Origin: an uncultured Paraglaciecola sp.
Lineage (GTDB): Bacteria > Pseudomonadota > Gammaproteobacteria > Enterobacterales > Alteromonadaceae
Length of the DNA: 6,535 bases
NCBI GenBank assembly: GCA_905479025.1
Contig: CAJQKX010000784.1
Coordinates: 1 to 6,535, forward strand
Reading direction: 5' to 3'
Part shown: positions 3,795-6,535 of the stretch, one piece after another
Layout of the letters: each line of letters begins with the position of its first letter
How positions within the stretch are numbered: the first letter of the stretch is position 1
Position numbers and translations under genes: made by a program
The notes under the pieces: generated by a model
The model's database searches: none
What the model was told of the DNA's origin: nothing
Seen by the model: only the letters and a program-made list of their open reading frames with translations

Positions 3795-6535
3795 TCACAA
3801 ATAAGAAGCTATGAAAGCATCACACCGATTTACAAACGGTTGTTGCGCACGTTGGGGCTGACAAAGCTGCTGATGAAGTCGCTGACAAAGCAAACGGTAT
3901 AAAACAAGCCCCATCAAAGCGAAAAGCATTAGAGTTAAACTGCCACCACTAGATTTTTTGTTTACCGTAATGCTTATATACGTTTTAACATTCACTATTG
4001 CTTGTGCCGTTGCTTGTGCGCCTTGTCCGTCATCGACGATATAAATAATGGTGGCTGCACCTACAAAGCCACTAACAGGCGTGTACGTTAGAGTATTATC
4101 GCCATTAATCGCCACACTACCTTCATCCACTGTTGCACTGACAACCGTTAAATTATCACCATCAGTATCGCTGTCGTTGCCTAAAACATTAATATCTATC
4201 GGAGTTCGATCATCTGTATTGGCGCTATCATTTACCGCAATCGGCCCATCATTGCCATAGACAGTAATATTTACCGTGGCGCTGGCGCTGCCACCATTAC
4301 CATCAGAAACAGTGTAAACGAGGCTATCTTCGCCAATAAAATCAGTCTGACTTTGGTAACTTAATTGATTGTCAAATGTAATGGTCACAACGCCAAACGT
4401 AACGTTAACGGTGCTAATATTAAGCATATCGCCGTCGGCATCTGAATCATTGCTCAAGACATCAATGATTAATGATTCATTACCTTTAACTCTAACAATA
4501 TCCGCCTGTGCTTCAGGGGGGGTATTGTCGGTTAACATCACTGATACACCACCAGGATCATTAATACTCCCGTTAGCTAAACCATCATCATCGTTGGGCC
4601 CACCATCTTCAATCGTTAACTGTACACACCAATGGCCTTCGTTTAGCCCTATTGACCAGCTCGCATCGCCAGGAGGAAGACAAAAGCCATAGTATCCTTG
4701 GCTTGAAGAAACCTGGTTATTAACATCAACAACAAAATCAACCCAGCCATTTATTGGCGTAAGCTTCCGATACAATGCGTTGGCAGGTATGGGTTGGAGT
4801 TGAGGTAGCACTAGATTGAAGCTTTGACCTGCTTGGGGTAAACCATAAGCGATAAAGTCGAATAAACCACCGACATTAAGCGTTTCTTCATCGTTTGGCA
4901 CTTCATCAGGCGACAGTTCAAGGCCGCCGCTTTTGTTATTGGCTACCGTTGCGCCTTTACGTAAACATACGCCTGCTTCACCTTCAACAAGGAAGGCTTG
5001 TGACTCACTAACTTGCTGTGGCATGACATTACATGCACTTGGTACATCAAGATAATTAGGAATACCATCAAAATCATCATCGCCAAACCCTTCTTCATTG
5101 TCAGGAATTAAATCGCCATCGCTATCGATGTCAGTTAATACAGCTAAGGTATCGGTAATCTCAAGATAAATATTGGTTTCTGTGGATAGAGGCTTATCAC
5201 CATTATCTGTCACCACTAACGTCAATGTTTGAATACCTGCTGTTAACCCTGTGGTATCAAAAGTGTAAGTGGTCTCATCATTGTCAACATCGACCAAGTA
5301 ACTCTCGCTATTTAGCCATTGATACTGGTGTGTATCAGGCGTATTACTATCAAAAACCTCAGTTTGAATAACCACTTCACCCGCATTGTTTTCAATTAAA
5401 AAACGCTGTTCATTGTCTTGCGTCACACTATAAGTCACTTGTGGTGCAATATTTTGTTCAACAATCGTTAAGGTATGAGCAGGTTTAGCGCCAAGGTTAA
5501 GCGTATCATCGAGTGTAATGGTCAACGTTTCACTCTCTTCTGACATGTCGTCAGCTAAAACATCAAAACTAATGCTACCAACCTCTCCAGATTCAATAAC
5601 AATTTCGCCTGAAATAAGGTTATGGTCGTTATCATCAGCTGAGCCGCTCACGCTATAACCTATAATGACAGGGTAAATAGGTGACGGGCCGTTTAAGAAA
5701 ACCCTCACATCGTGTGAAGTCCCTTCTACTGACGTTTTATCTTGACTCATACTAATTAGTGGGTACACAACGACAGATTGACTTGCCACACTTTTGAGAC
5801 CTTGGCTATCTTCTGCTTGCCAATAGACAATATTGTTACCGGGTCTAAATAGTGGCTGACTAGCGACTAATGATACAGGTATTGGCTGCCCAAAGCGGTT
5901 AGTCGCCGTCGCCACACCCAATTCAACTCGGGTGTATAAGCCTATTGCATCAACTTCTACAGCTGCCGGAGCTGTGATAATCGGGGCACTTTGATTCGAA
6001 TCACCCTCAATCAAAACATCTACAGTAGTGGTAACAAAGGTGTCGTTACCATCAGTGATGGCATAAGTGATTTCCACCTGTCCGACAAAACCCGCTTGTG
6101 TCATGAATATAAGACTCGCACCATCAATCGTTACACTACCAATACTGGCACTGGCACCGGTGATAGATAATGCGTCTCCATCAACATCAGTATCGTTACT
6201 GAGTACATTCAAGGTGTAGGTATTTTTGTTATTAAGGTCAAACACAAAACTATCTGCCACCGCTTCTGGTGCCTGATTAATGTTACTCACAGTGACATTA
6301 AAGCTAATGCTATCCTTTGCATTGTCAGCGCCGGAGTTGTCGTTCACGGTAATAGTCACATCACTTGTAACATCAACATCCGCTTGTATTGGTGTACCTG
6401 AGACTGCTCCTGTCTTATTGTTAAAGAGCATCCACTGAGGGTTGCCACTGATACTAAAGGTCGTAACGTCATCCACATCAACGTCGCTCACTGTTGGGGT
6501 GAAACTGTAATTATCACCTTCTGCTACTTGGGTGG
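3795..6535 (-). CDS. Large multidomain surface or secreted protein with a GlyGly-CTERM-like end (N-terminus outside window)
   Basis: The frame is open to the right edge, so this is a C-terminal part of at least 912 residues. Numbering here counts from the GTG codon at 6491, which is internal and not the start. Modules in order: a putative-Ig (He_PIG-like) cadherin-type domain (to about 70, with FNNKTGAVSGTP); an Ig-like domain with NVLSNDTDVDGD (75-163); a HYR/Ig-like stretch (169-245); a Calx-beta-like module (about 248-345, with the ESETLTITLDD strand); an Ig/PKD-like module (350-447); an acidic calcium-binding linker of thrombospondin-3 type (DIDSDGDLIPD and DDDFDGIPNYLD, 454-482); a choice-of-anchor-U-like domain (about 535-655, with GYYGFCLPPGDASW, WCVQLTIEDGGPNDDDG and INDPGGV); two more Ig-like domains with SNDSDADGD (658-745) and GNDSDTDGD (749-837). 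It ends in SSGG, a hydrophobic helix (852-865) and R866, as in GlyGly-CTERM proteins handled by rhombosortase. An export signal is presumed outside the window. A role in adhesion or matrix is inferred from architecture only; no catalytic domain is seen. Confidence 0.88.
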   Translation of the reverse strand, partial: TQVAEGDNYSFTPTVSDVDVDDVTTFSISGNPQWMLFNNKTGAVSGTPIQADVDVTSDVTITVNDNSGADNAKDSISFNVTVSNINQAPEAVADSFVFDLNNKNTYTLNVLSNDTDVDGDALSITGASASIGSVTIDGASLIFMTQAGFVGQVEITYAITDGNDTFVTTTVDVLIEGDSNQSAPIITAPAAVEVDAIGLYTRVELGVATATNRFGQPIPVSLVASQPLFRPGNNIVYWQAEDSQGLKSVASQSVVVYPLISMSQDKTSVEGTSHDVRVFLNGPSPIYPVIIGYSVSGSADDNDHNLISGEIVIESGEVGSISFDVLADDMSEESETLTITLDDTLNLGAKPAHTLTIVEQNIAPQVTYSVTQDNEQRFLIENNAGEVVIQTEVFDSNTPDTHQYQWLNSESYLVDVDNDETTYTFDTTGLTAGIQTLTLVVTDNGDKPLSTETNIYLEITDTLAVLTDIDSDGDLIPDNEEGFGDDDFDGIPNYLDVPSACNVMPQQVSESQAFLVEGEAGVCLRKGATVANNKSGGLELSPDEVPNDEETLNVGGLFDFIAYGLPQAGQSFNLVLPQLQPIPANALYRKLTPINGWVDFVVDVNNQVSSSQGYYGFCLPPGDASWSIGLNEGHWCVQLTIEDGGPNDDDGLANGSINDPGGVSVMLTDNTPPEAQADIVRVKGNESLIIDVLSNDSDADGDMLNISTVNVTFGVVTITFDNQLSYQSQTDFIGEDSLVYTVSDGNGGSASATVNITVYGNDGPIAVNDSANTDDRTPIDINVLGNDSDTDGDNLTVVSATVDEGSVAINGDNTLTYTPVSGFVGAATIIYIVDDGQGAQATAQAIVNVKTYISITVNKKSSGGSLTLMLFALMGLVLYRLLCQRLHQQLCQPQRAQQPFVNRCDAFIASYL
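3855..3890 (-). repeat. Three tandem 12-base units in the C-terminal tail
   Basis: On the minus strand CTTTGTCAGCGA, CTTCATCAGCAG and CTTTGTCAGCCC follow head to tail and encode LCQR-LHQQ-LCQP. The first and third share their first 10 bases. They lie directly after the membrane segment of the surface protein and account for about a third of its unusually long tail, suggesting growth by replication slippage. Confidence 0.7.
3894..3953 (-). other. GlyGly-CTERM-like anchoring segment of the surface protein
   Basis: Residues 847-866 of the surface protein (numbering from 6491) read SSGG, then a hydrophobic run SLTLMLFALMGLVLY, then R. This is the order Gly-Gly, membrane helix, basic residue of the GlyGly-CTERM sorting signal, which in known cases is cleaved by the intramembrane protease rhombosortase before export through type II secretion. 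Here 32 more residues follow, unlike the usual handful. Confidence 0.65.

Noticed and set aside
4048..4692. Two plus-strand open frames opposite the surface-protein gene
   Set aside because: They arise from low-complexity complements of Ser/Thr/Asp-rich repeats. No ribosome binding site or domain was seen.

Overview
The window reads as chromosomal DNA of a marine-type gammaproteobacterium, most likely an Alteromonadales member (Colwellia, Thalassotalea or Shewanella-like). This is inferred from three things: the moderately AT-rich sequence, a surface protein ending in a GlyGly-CTERM-like sorting signal (a signal tied to rhombosortase-bearing gammaproteobacteria), and an Escherichia-type GDP-mannose 4,6-dehydratase. 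Species cannot be fixed from the sequence alone. Every gene lies on the minus strand, so transcription runs from the right edge to the left edge.

In order of transcription: (1) 6535-3795 is the C-terminal part of a large multidomain surface or secreted protein. It carries cadherin/Ig-like modules, a Calx-beta-like module, a calcium-binding acidic linker, a choice-of-anchor-U-like domain and a C-terminal anchor. Its N-terminus lies outside the window. (2) 3767-2679 is a complete IS30-family insertion sequence with 23-bp imperfect inverted repeats, an intact DDE transposase and a probable 2-bp target duplication. It sits 27 bp past the surface-protein stop codon. (3) 2463-1348 is an intact gmd gene for GDP-mannose 4,6-dehydratase, the entry step to GDP-fucose, GDP-rhamnose, perosamine or colitose type sugars. 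(4) About 1210-1130 is a frameshifted relic of the 3' end of a second, divergent gmd. (5) 1057-1 is a family-25-like glycosyltransferase that appears to run on into a methyltransferase domain. It is cut by the left edge.

The left half therefore looks like part of a surface polysaccharide locus (LPS O-antigen, capsule or surface glycan): gmd supplies a deoxyhexose nucleotide-sugar precursor and the glycosyltransferase protein would transfer or decorate sugars. The gmd relic between the two genes suggests that the locus was rearranged by recombination or cassette exchange around gmd. The right half is an unrelated cell-surface protein gene, and the IS marks the boundary between the two. No RNA genes, CRISPR arrays or convincing intrinsic terminators were found. 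The most notable items are the glycosyltransferase-methyltransferase fusion with a cysteine cluster, the gmd relic, the IS30 insertion at a small palindrome, and the unusually long repeat-built tail after the GlyGly-CTERM-like segment.
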